A DNA stretch of 64,000 nucleotides. Source: Haliclystus octoradiatus (lineage: Eukaryota; Cnidaria; Staurozoa; Stauromedusae; Haliclystidae). Numbering within the stretch: the stretch's first letter is position 1; every line of letters begins with the position of its first letter. A program made the position numbers and the translations under genes. The notes under the pieces were generated by a model. It saw nothing but the letters and a program-made list of their open reading frames with translations, made no database searches and was not told the origin of the DNA. Shown one piece after another: positions 35,801 to 47,363 of this stretch. The DNA lies in contig OU744452.1 in assembly GCA_916610825.1 (NCBI GenBank), forward strand, positions 1,027,543 through 1,091,542. The letters are read 5' to 3'.

Positions 35801-38800
35801 CGGACAGACGCAGCGGATAATTGTGTTTTTGATGCGTTAAAATACATTGATTAGTTCAAATTTATGTAATGATAAAATGTTTCAAAATGTGGTATCGCAA
35901 GGAATACAGTCAGAGACGAAACATTGAATCTGCTGTAACTGAAAAATCCTTAATAAAATCAAATCTTACATATATATACAGGTTTACAAAATGCTGACTA
36001 ATATTACAGAAAGATCTAGATATACAAAAGTTAAGGATTTATGTTTACATCATCGTGATTCAGCATATTCTAGAATCACAGAAGGTCAACGAATATTACG
36101 TCATGACATTAAATATAGGTTAAAATTACATCATCATGATATAGTATAATTTGTGATAATAATAGTAATGATGAAAATACTACAAAAATTGACCTGTTAA
36201 TCATAAACTGGAACGGTTATTGATCTCAGGTTCAATGAATATCAGCATAATGACCTTGGCTGACCTCGGACATCATCAGCTGATATTCGCCTTCGATCAA
36301 TACCTTTTAATAATCCAATTGCTATAATCATATAATACCTACTTTCTTCTCATATTTTAAATTAAGTAAGCAACAATGAATGTAAAATGAACTTACTATG
36401 AGTAGATGCAGACTGTCGTGGAGTAGATTCAATGGACGGAGGCTCAGTTTCAGGAGGCGGCGGTGGTGGTAGGGCGTCGGCTGGTGGAGGCGGAGGTGGT
36501 GGCGGTGCGTCATCATCATTTGGCGGTGGCGGCGGCACAGCAGATATTGTTTTAGCCTTTGATTTTGTTTTCTTCGATGCTTGTTTAATGACAGATGAGT
36601 CAACAGTTGTTTTCTTATCCACCTGAGGGTATTCCCATGACGATTCCCCTGTTTCGTCATTGTTGTAAAAATACGCTTTGAATTCACTAAGAAGAAAAGC
36701 AAACACTGAAAGTTAAAAACAGAATAAAACAAAGATAAAGCAAACGTAATTGGCATAAGTTAAAGCAAACAAATAGAAACAAGAGAGACACAAACTCAAA
36801 ATGTACATAACATGATTATCATACCACTCATCTAGCGTCGGTTGAATTATCCGTTCAAGATGCTGCTACCATGACAACCAAGTAATAGATAATTGATGAC
36901 ATCGTGAATCCAATTGAATGCATTTCGTTGCTGTAAATGAACTTGATTAAAGGATATGCACACGGAAGCATAGATACATGCGGCTCCAACCCATCCAAGC
37001 CACACCCACCATTGCTTCCAGATAGTTTCTAGTAGGGGCAGATGGCATCAGGGGATAAATATTCCCTTGAATGGGGAATAGGTCCTTTATTAGGATAATA
37101 CTAACCCTGATGCCCCCTCTTTATCGTAATGAAATAGTATAGTTAGTAAATGTATTTTCCCCTTTCGAGGTGCTTGCAAGTTGTTTAGGTTACTGACTTA
37201 TGAAAGGGCATCAATTTAGTGATCATAGCAATGATTGAAACATGTTTAGAACTCATAACGATTATTAATTCAGAAAAGTTTCCAATATTCACCCTAAAAT
37301 GCAGAAATTTGTGCAATTTTGATAGTTGTGCCTGCAGTGAAATTATTGTTACGAAAACGTGTCTGACCGGCATTACCAGCGCTCCTTATTTTATTGAACC
37401 ATGAATGTATTATCACTAGCAAAAAGTGTAGCCTACAGCCAGTACTGACCCTTGGGTGATAAAAGTTTCAGATACATATAATACCAATATTATCAATCAT
37501 GCAACTATTAATCAACAATTGTTGATAGTAAAATGCATAATTGTGAAATTATTATGAATGGTGCACTTGATCAAGAAATTAAACAGACAGAGCATTCAAA
37601 CGTAACTCATAATTTCAATAATTTATGATTCGATTACCACAATGGTACTTCATTGAATGTGTGTGTGCCAACATTTATACAAACTATTAAATTGTTATTT
37701 GTCAAGTGTTATCATTAATCGAGGAAACTGATAAACATGAACATGATAGCAGAGAAATCTAATTTATTGTGTATATTTTGATAAAAGCAATCATTCCCCA
37801 TGTGTTACGCATTGCTATTACATACGATAGAACAATTTTATAAAGCTTCTTGGTGAAGTATCTCAAGCTAATTATAGTTATTTAAAAAGAAAACATAAGC
37901 TTCAGAATGCATTGTCAGCCATTTCAAAGACCATGTTATTGATTTCATTTTTAACTAATTATTATTTCATATCAGAAAGTTCTTGTCAGGGAAGAAATGA
38001 TCAAAGCACCACAGAAGAAAATATGAACAGGCAAACAAAAATTTTATTTAATTAATAATTTGAGAATTGGCGCTGAAAGTGTTGCTAATGTACACAAAAC
38101 CAAATGCCGTTGTATGTAATAATCATAGCTGTTGATGAAAAATATCAGGAGTTCGGAAAACGGGGATGCAGTAGTTCAAATATCTCAAAATAGCTTTGCT
38201 AATTTGGCTTGCAAGAACATGAATACTTTTTAGGATGTTAAATGTCTAAAGGGTTAACTTGCTGTCTTTGGAATTTTTTAGGAATTTTTGATGACATAAA
38301 ATGTTGCTACAAACATATGACTAATTTTCAAATTGGTTTAGTAGTTAACACAAATTGATTGTTGACGATTTTGTACTGAAAATACCAATTATATGTATCC
38401 ACCATTTTGAATTCATCATTGTCAAAATTATCAAAATTTGTTCTGTTATTCTGAGTGACTGGCTGAAAATATGAAAGCAGAAATGCGCTTTAGCCTTGCC
38501 AGTAACACAAATGGGTGGAACAAAGAAGGGCACCAGGGCATTAACAGCCACATAGCTACGCAACAAGCCAACTGGTTGAAGACAGCATACAGACATATAA
38601 TTGTAAACGTAAAATTTCAGTGTGAAACATTTAAACGAGGCACATGCCTAATAAGTAATTAAATAAAAGCATTTAAAATGCAGCCGAGTTGATTGCAGCT
38701 TCTGTTTGAATCTAAGAGATATCTCAAGACATAATTCCATCAAACAAACATTGAAATGAATCTCATTCGTCATACATTACCTGTTCCAGTGGCACTGCCA

Positions 38801-41800
38801 TCCCTGTGGTGCAGCATTACTTTCGTAAATCTCCAATTGCTCGGCAACATCTTTCAATTTCTTTGCAAAATATCTGCTTTCAAGGGCTCCTTCTCTCCAA
38901 TCGCGTACTCTTGCCTGAAAAGAAGAACATCCATGTTAACAATAGCGGTATGAAGTAAAGTAGACATGCTGTAGCTTAAACATGGTTCTCAGGAGGTCAA
39001 CACAAATTCAGAAGGTTTTCAATAATCAGACATGATTGAAAATAGATTGAAACTAATGATATAGACGGAAACTAGCCTGAACATTTTTGGAGATTAAAAA
39101 GGCACAAAAAGACTGAATAATTATTTTCTTGTATGAATAATCAAAATGACTTTCTCTTACAGTATTTAAAATTTCGAGCTACATATCATATTTAAGATTG
39201 AAAATCTTTTACACTCACTCCCAGAAGGCTTTCAATCTGACAATTTGGCTCCAAGTAGGCAATGTATAACTTAACCTTTTTTGTGAGAATATAGACAAGG
39301 CGACAAGCAAATTATCAATTAATTGTAAAAGGACTACACAAATTAGCTACCAACTATTATTTGAAGATCTGATCACATATAGCTAGGTGATCATATATAG
39401 CTTCAAACTTACATCCATAATTCTTTGAATACAGTCATTGAACAGCATTCAAAACGTATTTACTTACTTCTAGTTCAATGAATACAATTTGAAGTGTTGA
39501 CATCGTTTCTTTGCTCAATCCAATATATTGTAGTTTACTAGATAACAAGCTCGCAGTCGCCATTATCTCTTTCTACAAAGGAATGTGTAATCAAACATTA
39601 ACATTCAGTAGGCCTAGTCTCCTTCTGTTAAAGGCAGAAAATTTGATCTCAGATTATTAGACTGCATCTCATGTCAATTGCACACATTCTCAAGAGTCTG
39701 ATACTGGACAGCATTTATACAAACAGATTGATTTGATAAATGCAATGATGTTCTCACGGAATATGCAGCTAGACAAAAACTAACTAGTAGATGTAAATAC
39801 CTTCTTAAACCACCATCACAGTCGCATAGATGATTGATAATGGATTGTTCAAGGCATTCAAATATAACAAATCAATCTAGCAGAAATTTGATGAAAACAA
39901 TGAAACAAAATGGATTGTCCTTTGAGTTTTGGCCACCGTTCAGGAAATTTAGTTCCCAGGTTGCTGGTTTTCGTTGGACTTTGCCTCTCGCAACTATAAA
40001 TTGGCAGTTCTAATATAAACTTGTTCAGCTATCGTGAGTAGTGTTACAGTGGCATACCGGTATAGTATAGACAAAATATATCAAAATTAAATCAATCAAT
40101 TACCCTGAAACTATCCTCTTCTTGAAATTGTTGTGTATCTGTTTGGCATTGTGCTGAAATTAAAAGTAAATACCAAAGAGATCATTAAAACTACCAAAAA
40201 CAAACAAACAAACATATAAACTGTTTCTTGTGTCTGACAAAAGGTTTACCCTTCTGGAATCTTAGAAAAATTGCCAGCTTTTTCTTCTGATTTTTTGTTG
40301 TTGTGGTTTGATTTATAAATCTGGTAGATATCAATTTTCTTCTGAATTTGCCCCAGCCTTCAAGGATCTAGGATCCCCACTTTGCCGTAGCCTACCCTGG
40401 CTGTAATAGGGGTCATTTATTAAACACCCTACATACTACTCAATAATATTTCATATACTGTAATTAATTCTCTACTCTTAAACTTTTAACAATTAATGAA
40501 TGTTTCTTAATCTAGCCTGTCCTCCAATCATTAACTAAATCTTGTTTTGATGCACAGCACGTAATTGGTATCTGGAAACTGAAAACGTGTCGAAAACTTA
40601 CTGCATTGGACCTCCTTGAAAAAAAGATTTAATATTTAAATTTGAATTTCAGTAGTTTTTCAGTGGATTAAGAAGAATCTAGATTGTAGCTTCATTTGAA
40701 GATTGTTTAATTCAAATCATGCATTTGAATCAGGGTCCGACAAATGTTTTCTCCTTCCTGAAACCTGACTTTTTATTCAAACAACTTCTGTAAACGTTTC
40801 ATCTGAAAGGTTCCTTATAATATTGTCATTTCTCTAAATTTGTGCAGAAAAAAGAAACAAAATCCATTTTCTTCTGAATTTTTTTAGGAAACCTAGTTGC
40901 CAGGTTGTCTTGTTGGACCTTGATTCGAATTGAATTCTATACGCAATTGGAATTTCAGTTTCATTTCAGTATCTATTACCATTTTGGTAAGTTTTCAGTA
41001 ACCATCCATAACATTAAAGATTCATAGTGTTGTTAGGTCTAAAGGCATTATCTTACCGTTGACATGGCGTGAATCTGGGCAAGATGTCACTACCGCAGCC
41101 GACTCTACAGATGGAGTCTTCGTTGTTACAATTTCTATCTTCTTAGTAGTAGTTACAATTATAGGTTTTTCTATCTTTGAAGTAACAGTTGGTGATGACG
41201 GAGTACACAAAATATCTGAAGTAATGAAAATCAACAAATATTTAGATAGAAATTGACTAAATTTATTACCAACTACAAACAAATTCCTCACAGTTGCAGA
41301 TTAAAGTTGGTGAATGTTATGGTGAATGTTATAGTTGATAGGATTGCAAACAAATCCAATTACAGGCCAAACAGATAACATATAAAAGAGAGTTGCTTAA
41401 AATTTATGTATCATAACAACTCTCCGAATTCTCCATCAAAATATATGAAATTAGTATCACTCGAATCCCCGTACTTTGATTTGTGTTTTTATTTTCGCTT
41501 TTTACTCTTCGCATTGAAACAAAATGTAGGCCTATATTTAGTTTTACTTTCATCATTTACTTTCATTACTTTTAGCGCGGGTAACTCATTGCTAGTAATT
41601 AATAAAAAACAGTAGAAGAATGTGACATCTCAAAAAACTAATTTCTGCAGTCTAGTAAATTTTCTGTAGCTGACTTCTATTAATTTCTATGATAATTTCT
41701 ATAATAAAGAATTACCATGGACATACCTTCCAATAGTTGTTCAGCGTAATCTTGCATTCCAGATTCAACAGATTCGCCATCGCTAATATCTTCAAACATG

Positions 41801-44800
41801 TCAGTTTTATTTGGTTTATCTTTATTATCAAATGTTATAGCATCAGTGGTAGGTAGTTGCTTACTATCCTCTTCTTCAAATCCAGCGGTGGGTTCGGGGC
41901 TTAGAGATTCATACTGTAGCATACCATCAACCGGTACTGCCAGCGTGTTTGATTGTGTAATGGTTACAGCATTTTCTTGAGTCCCAATTGGTTTGGCTAT
42001 TTCTTCGGCCACAGCTTCTTCTTTGCTCTCAAGGACAGGTAAAATGGGCTTGTCATCAGTAACTTCGTCTTCGGTTTCAATTTGTTTTTTAGGTGATGTT
42101 ACGTCATTCAGGTTAGCCGTTTCATCCGTTTCAGCTTCAATATTTTCAGTCTCAGGTAATTCCTCTTTTACAGTTTTGTCTAACGGCTGTTCAATCTTTA
42201 GCGTTGAAACTTCTTTTGTAATCACTGGTGGCTGCCATTGCACTTCGTTTGTTTCACAATTCCAATAATAATAAAAGCCACTACCTTCATCGTAACATGC
42301 AGACCATGGGGCAGGTAGAACATGATCTAGAAACAATTGAGTGTAAATCATTCAAGATTCTGACAGAGGGACGTAAGCTACTTGCCAATAGGGTCAGCCT
42401 ATGCAACTGCAAGTTTAATCAAGTCATTTTATAAGGAGGATTAGCTCAGACGGCAAGGTCAACTGTGCTTCAAATCCTAATTGATCTGCAATGTCACTGC
42501 TAAGGTCAGTAAAGAGAATTTACATACATTGCTCCAAGCCTAACGAGACACTTCTCTAGAAGTAGAGGAGTAGTACGGGTACTATCGTTTCAATTATTTA
42601 CTTGTACTATATTAGGAATAAGTCCCAATCAAGCCTATTTATCCTGCAGTAACAAGGGATAGACTTTATGTCATCCAAAATCTGTATTAAACTATAAGAG
42701 ACATGAATAATACTACTACTTTTGTTTAAGATACCAACCGTCTTCACCGGGTACAAAGTTAACAGGATCATAAATTGCTTTCGTTTCTTCTTCTTCTTTA
42801 ACGATGTCAGGAACAATTTTGCTTTGTGTTTCCGTGACGATCTCAGCTACTGGTTGCTTGGTTGGTTCTTCTGGTGTTGAAACTGGATCTGTGCTTATGC
42901 CATTGATTTCCTATCAGAAACAAACATAGTAAATTGGAATTATACATTTAACATTCTATTTGTTTTGCCAGTTAAGTTTCTGGTCTCTTCCAATCGATCC
43001 AACAAGAGTTAAACTATCAACAACTCAATATAAAATTTTATAATTTTCAAATACATTAATAACCATTCGTTTCGAATGTTGCTCTCAATTGACTAATTTG
43101 TTGTTACTTTCCTTGGTATTTAAACCTTAATTCAAAGATCAGCATCTGAGTGGTTAACAGTTGTACAACATATAAATTCTTTTTTACTCACAGCAAGAAA
43201 TCCAGCCAGTTGGTCATCGACATCCAAAGCTTTTGAAGTTGAATCATTCGTGTCTTCAGTTGATGTTTCCTTTGTTGACTCGTCATCATCATTATCTGGT
43301 CAATAATGAAACACAATAAAGTCACATCTACATTCATGAGAGTGGAATTCAGTCCAAAGTTTCATATTTAATATTATATAGGGCCATGAAATGCAAAGCA
43401 TGCAGCATAAATTCCAATTAAAACTGTGATTCTCAATTGTATGCTTTGAACCTTGAACAGACAGCAATATTTATTTTCTTTTGTCGATCATCATTTGATT
43501 CAATTATTAGAAGACAATATTTACCGCTATCGTCACTGTCCTCGTCATAGACACCAAGAAGGCCAATGCCTAAACAAGAAAAACACACACAATAAACTCT
43601 CATAACAAACAAACAAACAAATAACAACTCAATACTACTCACACAGCAATCTACACTAGCAGGTCTCTCACTTAAGACCAGATCATATCTGATCCACTGT
43701 GGACAAATCTATCAAAGGTCAACTCAGCCTAGACTTCATCTAAAACATCGAATGAATACCATTTAAGGATGGCGTATGGGATGGTTCAGAGGGCATTGCA
43801 TTGTAAGTACCTGCAGCGCATAAATTTACAGAGTATCTTGTTTATTATTTTCAATTTGAAAACCTTTTATATATCCTTAGGTTATAATGTAACTGTATGC
43901 AGTAAAATATGTAATGACATGTACTAAGATAGTTTCATGGATGTTTCAGATAAAGTCAAGGCTGAGTTGACCTTAGGGGGATTTGATCCACAGTCGATCA
44001 GATCTGATACGATCTGAAGTTCGGTTGCTCTGCCATCCGAGCTAATCCGCCCTATATGTATGTATGTAGTCATGCACTGTGAATCATGCCAACTTAAGAT
44101 AACTGTATAACATATATTTAGTCATCGACTAAAATGTCAATACGAAAATCGAGCAATTCGATATGTCGAACAGCGGCATATTCTATAAACTGTATTGACT
44201 GCTCCACGTTTTCTCATTGCTATGGAGTGAAGACGCAACGGAAAATTGCGATTTTGATGCATTAAAATACATTAAAATTCATATTATGAATACATGCACC
44301 AAACGACCTGTTAATCATTGACTAAAACAGTTATTACCCCAAATATCTTACCTGTTAATTATTGACTAAAACAGTTATTACCCCAAATATCTTACCTGTT
44401 AACTTTGTGGCTTTGACAGTTTTTCGTTTGCCATCATCGGCAACAGGAACAATAGCTAAAATATAAAGTCAAAAGGATGGCTGTTTCTAAACGCTGAAGC
44501 ATGGTATCAAAATTTGATTCTATAGTAGCCTAATAATAGAATGCAAATTAGTGACAGAGATAAGTCATACTTTATGATTAGAACACAGGCAGGCATTTAT
44601 AAACTTTTCTTAAAATTAGATTTTGCATATAATAGCTTTGAGCATGTTAGTCTCATATTTACAAACTATAAGTAAAATACCACTCAAGTCAGCTATAGGC
44701 CTATAATTATGTTATACCACATTAGATTGAAGACGCAAGTAACAAAGTTTAGATAACAGCGTGGGAAGCTATTTTATACCAAATAAGGTAATCAGTACAG

Positions 44801-45577
44801 GTGGAAGGGACTGGGTAAGAAGGATGAAACAATGTGCTACTTTAGGCACATCTTGTTTTCGGTTAGTCACTCCTTTAGACTAAAGCGTTGATAGCAGCAG
44901 CAACAGTTAATTGAGCTTTTTGTGTGTAAGTATTTGGCAGAGCAATTTTTACTGTTATTATTCTTAAGTTTTTATCATCATTTATTATTGACATAACTCG
45001 ATTTCCCCCGCCCTCCCTTTCCCTTGCAATGTTTTAGGTTTTCAGGTTGGTAAGTTGATTAATGATAGTTAATTCCACTGGTTATCAGTGTGACAGGTGA
45101 TTGGTTGGACAGGGATCCATATATGGAGTGTGACAGGTTCGCCAGTAGCAATAGCAGCATAAAAGCATATAGAAAGCATAAAAGCATATAGAAAGCATAA
45201 AAGCACATAGAAAGCACATAGAGCATAAAAGCATATTGAAAGCATAAAATCTATAGAGCATAAAGTATATAATAGATATCCCACCAACCAAGCACCTAGG
45301 CCAGAGCTCATCAGTGGATGAGTTTAACTACAAGTAAAATAGCACTCTAGTCAGCTAATATAGGCCTATAATTATGTTATACCACACTGAGCAGTGACGT
45401 TATCTAATTGCTATTGACTTCAGCATGCGAGTTTGCCGATTAAATCAAAAGCAGCAATAAGCCCAGTCCCGTACCTTGAGTGCCAGTTGATGAACTTCTA
45501 CCGTGATGGCCATCAAGTTGAATAAGTGGTTTACGACGACCACTGCTTCCAATTTCAATTTGCTTACGACGACCCAT
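29833..45577 (-). CDS. FNBP4: Formin-binding protein 4 (two WW domains)
   Basis: Seventeen exons: 45577-45475, 44455-44396, 43569-43525, 43295-43192, 42910-42739, 42326-41727, 41215-41057, 40153-40104, 39572-39468, 38914-38781, 36686-36397, 34107-34039, 33044-32991, 32220-32145, 31741-31588, 30979-30783, 29932-29833. They join in phase to 823 residues; the human protein has about 1,017. It begins MGRRKQ, with LLGVYDEDSDD in exon 3 and LAGFLA in exon 4. WW domain 1 is in exon 6 (PWSACYDEGSGFYYYW, ending WQPP). The conserved RVRDWREGALESRYFAKKL is in exon 10. WW domain 2 is split by the exon 10/11 intron (GWQCHWN / AYFYNN...SSWEYP) and followed by proline runs. The family C terminus, RRIEEWKK then SGDWRERV, is in exons 16-17. 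FNBP4 is nuclear; its WW domains bind Pro-rich partners, originally formins. The donor of exon 5 (GTTGGT) is weak. Confidence 0.94.
30183..30253. repeat. Short palindromic TTCATGAA-type element, copy 2
   Basis: AAACAGTTCATGAAC and AAATGGCCCCAATTTTCATG match the element at 2250-2345. One arm is shortened. It lies in FNBP4 intron 16. Confidence 0.75.
31895..32125. repeat. Decayed tandem pair related to the TA MITE at 5951-6127
   Basis: The segment TCTATGAGAGGTAGATA, then an ACAGGTGGCC-type word, TTTATATACAGGGTTGATTG, occurs twice in succession (about 31900-31960 and 31990-32055). A third partial copy, AGACAGGTGACC, ends near 32112. The words match the interior of the element at 5951-6127 in inverse orientation. 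It lies in FNBP4 intron 14, ending about 20 bp from exon 14. Confidence 0.65.
32638..32725. repeat. Short palindromic TTCATGAA-type element, copy 3
   Basis: The arms AACAGTTTAGGAGTTCATGA and, inverted, TTCATGAACTGCTGAACTG flank a core TTAAATGGTCC, as in the copies at 2.3 and 30.2 kb. It lies in FNBP4 intron 13. Confidence 0.78.
33952..34021 (-). mobile_element. SINE head fragment, family B
   Basis: On the minus strand this reads ACCTTTGTGTAGTGGTTAGG (box A-like), then GAGCACGGCCCGCAAGGGTT and GGATTCAATC (box B-like). It matches the tRNA-related head of the element at 63400-63617. The body and tail are absent. It lies in FNBP4 intron 12, close to exon 12. Confidence 0.7.
34260..35352 (+). pseudogene. 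Degraded coding-like sequence interrupted by a SINE
   Basis: Several plus-strand frames here look protein-like but are broken. One segment before the SINE reads KITQSVKNIKATANVVNLFE in one frame; one after it reads NTRIKPALAKFLPSTDLTKI, then AEQYLF and a stop. The SINE at 34836-35227 separates the parts, and even with the SINE removed the frames do not join without frameshifts and stops. It lies antisense inside FNBP4 intron 11. I do not recognise the source protein; a dead processed gene or an old retroelement remnant are both possible. Confidence 0.35.
34836..35227 (-). mobile_element. Full-length tRNA-derived SINE, family A
   Basis: This 392-bp element is flanked by a 14-bp direct repeat TGTGCACAGTATAA at 34822-34835 and 35228-35241. 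On the minus strand the head (about 35205-35120) has a box A, TAGCTCAGTTGGCAGAGC, and a box B, GGTTCAAATCC, spaced as in a tRNA gene. It is followed by a body ending GGCGACACCGTCCACATTAC and a T run at the 3' end. Truncated or rearranged copies lie at 10758-10894, 42434-42586, 43672-43815 and 43936-44053, so this copy serves as the family reference. Confidence 0.88.
42434..42586 (+). mobile_element. Internally deleted SINE, family A
   Basis: It starts with AGGAGGATTAGCTCAGACGG (box A), jumps past box B via GTGCTTCAAATCC, and continues into the body words AATTGATCTGCAATGTCACT and CTAGAAGTAGAGGAGTAGTA that end the family A element. The middle of the reference copy is missing. It lies in FNBP4 intron 5. 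Confidence 0.75.
43672..43815 (+). mobile_element. Partial SINE, family A, plus orientation
   Basis: Matches the reference element from the end of the tRNA-like head (TGATCCACTGTGG) through GGTCAACTCAGCC and GGATGGCGTATGGGATGGTT to the word that includes CTGCAGCGCA. It sits about 120 bp from an oppositely oriented copy (43936-44053) in FNBP4 intron 2, so the pair could form a stem in the transcript. Confidence 0.75.
43936..44053 (-). mobile_element. Partial SINE, family A, minus orientation
   Basis: On the minus strand this carries the box A region (GGGCGGATTAGCTCGGATGG), GCAACCGAACTTCAGATCG and a box B variant (GTGGATCAAATCC), followed by GGTCAACTCAGCCTTGACTT. It is the inverted partner of 43672-43815. 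Confidence 0.78.
44306..44401. repeat. 44-bp tandem duplication at the exon 2 donor of FNBP4
   Basis: The block starting ACCTGTTAAT and ending CCCCAAATATCTT occurs at 44306-44349 and 44350-44393; a third start, ACCTGTTAAC, at 44394 is the exon 2 end itself. On the minus strand this places TTAACAG|GTAAG at the annotated donor and an identical AACAG|GTAAG donor 44 nt further into the intron. The outermost copy has lost the consensus (AACAG|GTCG). Confidence 0.88.
45158..45268. repeat. AGAAAGCATAAAAGCATAT-type minisatellite
   Basis: About five imperfect units of AAAGCATATAGAAAGCATA (19-22 bp) lie in FNBP4 intron 1. The Tyr/Cys-rich reading frames on the minus strand here are translations of the repeat, not a gene. 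Confidence 0.85.
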
Positions 45578-46784
45578 TTCCTATCATTATAAAGGTGTAA
45601 GCTAATAATTAAATACTTATAATGCAAAAGACATCACTTATCTAAAATATTTTCTAGCTGTTGGTCTATTTTCATTTCGAATTAACACAAAATAATGCAG
45701 GGGCAGATCCCGGAGGGCAACATTCGTGAAAGCACTTGTCAGATTTTTAGTTCTTTAATGGCGTTGCCCCATTTCCTTTCCTCTTATTCGTTCACAAACA
45801 ATGCCTTAGAAAATAACATTTGTCATTGCGTATTTTATTATTAACGATTGTTACAGTTTAACTGTCCTATTCAGTATTAGATTAGCTAGTTTGCGCACAG
45901 ACCCAGACCTTTTTAGGATTCTGCCTAATCCCAACAGATTGCTTGCCGCGGGCTGAATCTGGGGAGTGGTTTAAATGTGAGAAAACCATTGTTTGTCTAT
46001 TGTTCGTCAGCCAATCGATAGCGAGTTGTGAAATGTCGTTCTTAATTGATAAAATCTTGTCTTTCTTGTGTGTTTGTTTCAGTTTTGCAGGCTGCAGACT
46101 TTCTTATTCAATAATAACATTTGTAGTATAGCAAATTTCTTCTGTATATACAAACGATTTCTTTGTGAATTTGAAATCCACAGCGGACGGAGACATACGA
46201 ATTGTGTAATAAAAAGCCAATTTGTGGGTATTGATGAAACGGATCATTTCATTATATAGTAGCATATTAGATATAAAAAATGAATGCTCCGGATCTTTCA
46301 TCTTTTGTTAACGAATCCATTGCCACAGCAAAACTAGGGGCCTGCGTCAGCTTTAATGTTTGTTTGTCAGAAGCAAATGTAATCAAATCTATTAAAGAGT
46401 TTCGGATGACAAGCAGCCTTTGCTTTGTGTTGTTGTTTTGATGACAAGAAACGAGGATAATCCTCTGGGTGGTGACATCAGTGCCCACATCAGAAGATTG
46501 TCCTTGTGACTGTTGCCACGGAAAGACACGACAGATAGCTCGAGAAAATAGTCTGGTTTATCAATTTCAGTTTTGGATAAATCTCAATTCTTATTTGTCA
46601 AAACGCAAAGTCTATGGCTATAGATAGCCAACAAATATATACGGCTCAAAAATAAATAGCGGAATGGGAGTCACAGTCCAATTATCTGTCTGAGAAGTTT
46701 GACGCAAATCAAAACAACTTGGATAAAATGTACTTTTAAATGAACACTAATTAAATTCATATGATTCTAAATTTTACAATTTAC

Positions 46785-47363
46785 CATGGCTTGTATTCCG
46801 AGGCGTGCGATCGCACGCGCACACCTCCGCACACACCTCGGCGTTACAAGGCGTGCAATCTATTCAATTAAATCGAAATTTAATTTACTTTTTACTGGAC
46901 TCATGTCGTTTTACATTATTTTGTTGGTGCCGATTTTCATTTGAAAATTAACTCGACTTAAATTCTTTCCTTCCCATTTTCGAATTTATCAATGTGAAGC
47001 TTCATTAATAAAGCAAACAAAGCATATATTTTTATTGCATTGGAATTCAACACCTTTGCACTATTGTTAGAAAAGTTATCACCTTTCAATTTCCTGTTTT
47101 CATTAGAATTAACCAAGCAAATAATTGTGAAATGAGTTCATCAGGCAGGAGTGTTTTCAAAATTATGTTTGTTTTAATGTTAAATTAAAAACGCAGAAAC
47201 TCTTTTTATCATGCATATAAAATCTTTAACTTTAAATAATAAACTTGATGTTTAGCTAGTATTTATCACCAGTAAAAACGACTTGCCATGGTAACAAATG
47301 GCACGCCATCACACGCCTTAGGTTTCTGAGGCGTGCGTTTTGATTTCAGGAATACAAGCCATG
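46785..47363. mobile_element. Element with CATGGCTTGTATTCC terminal inverted repeats
   Basis: The left end CATGGCTTGTATTCC and the right end GGAATACAAGCCATG are exact reverse complements, and subterminal GGCGTGCG words repeat inside both ends. There is no open frame. No convincing target duplication is visible, so the superfamily stays open; MITE-type DNA transposon is the best guess. Confidence 0.68.

Noticed and set aside
36432..36626. Glycine-rich protein on the plus strand
   Set aside because: Antisense shadow of the FNBP4 polyproline exon, which has splice sites and WW-domain context.
45069..45311. Tyr/Cys/Phe-rich small proteins on the minus strand
   Set aside because: Translations of a minisatellite in FNBP4 intron 1.
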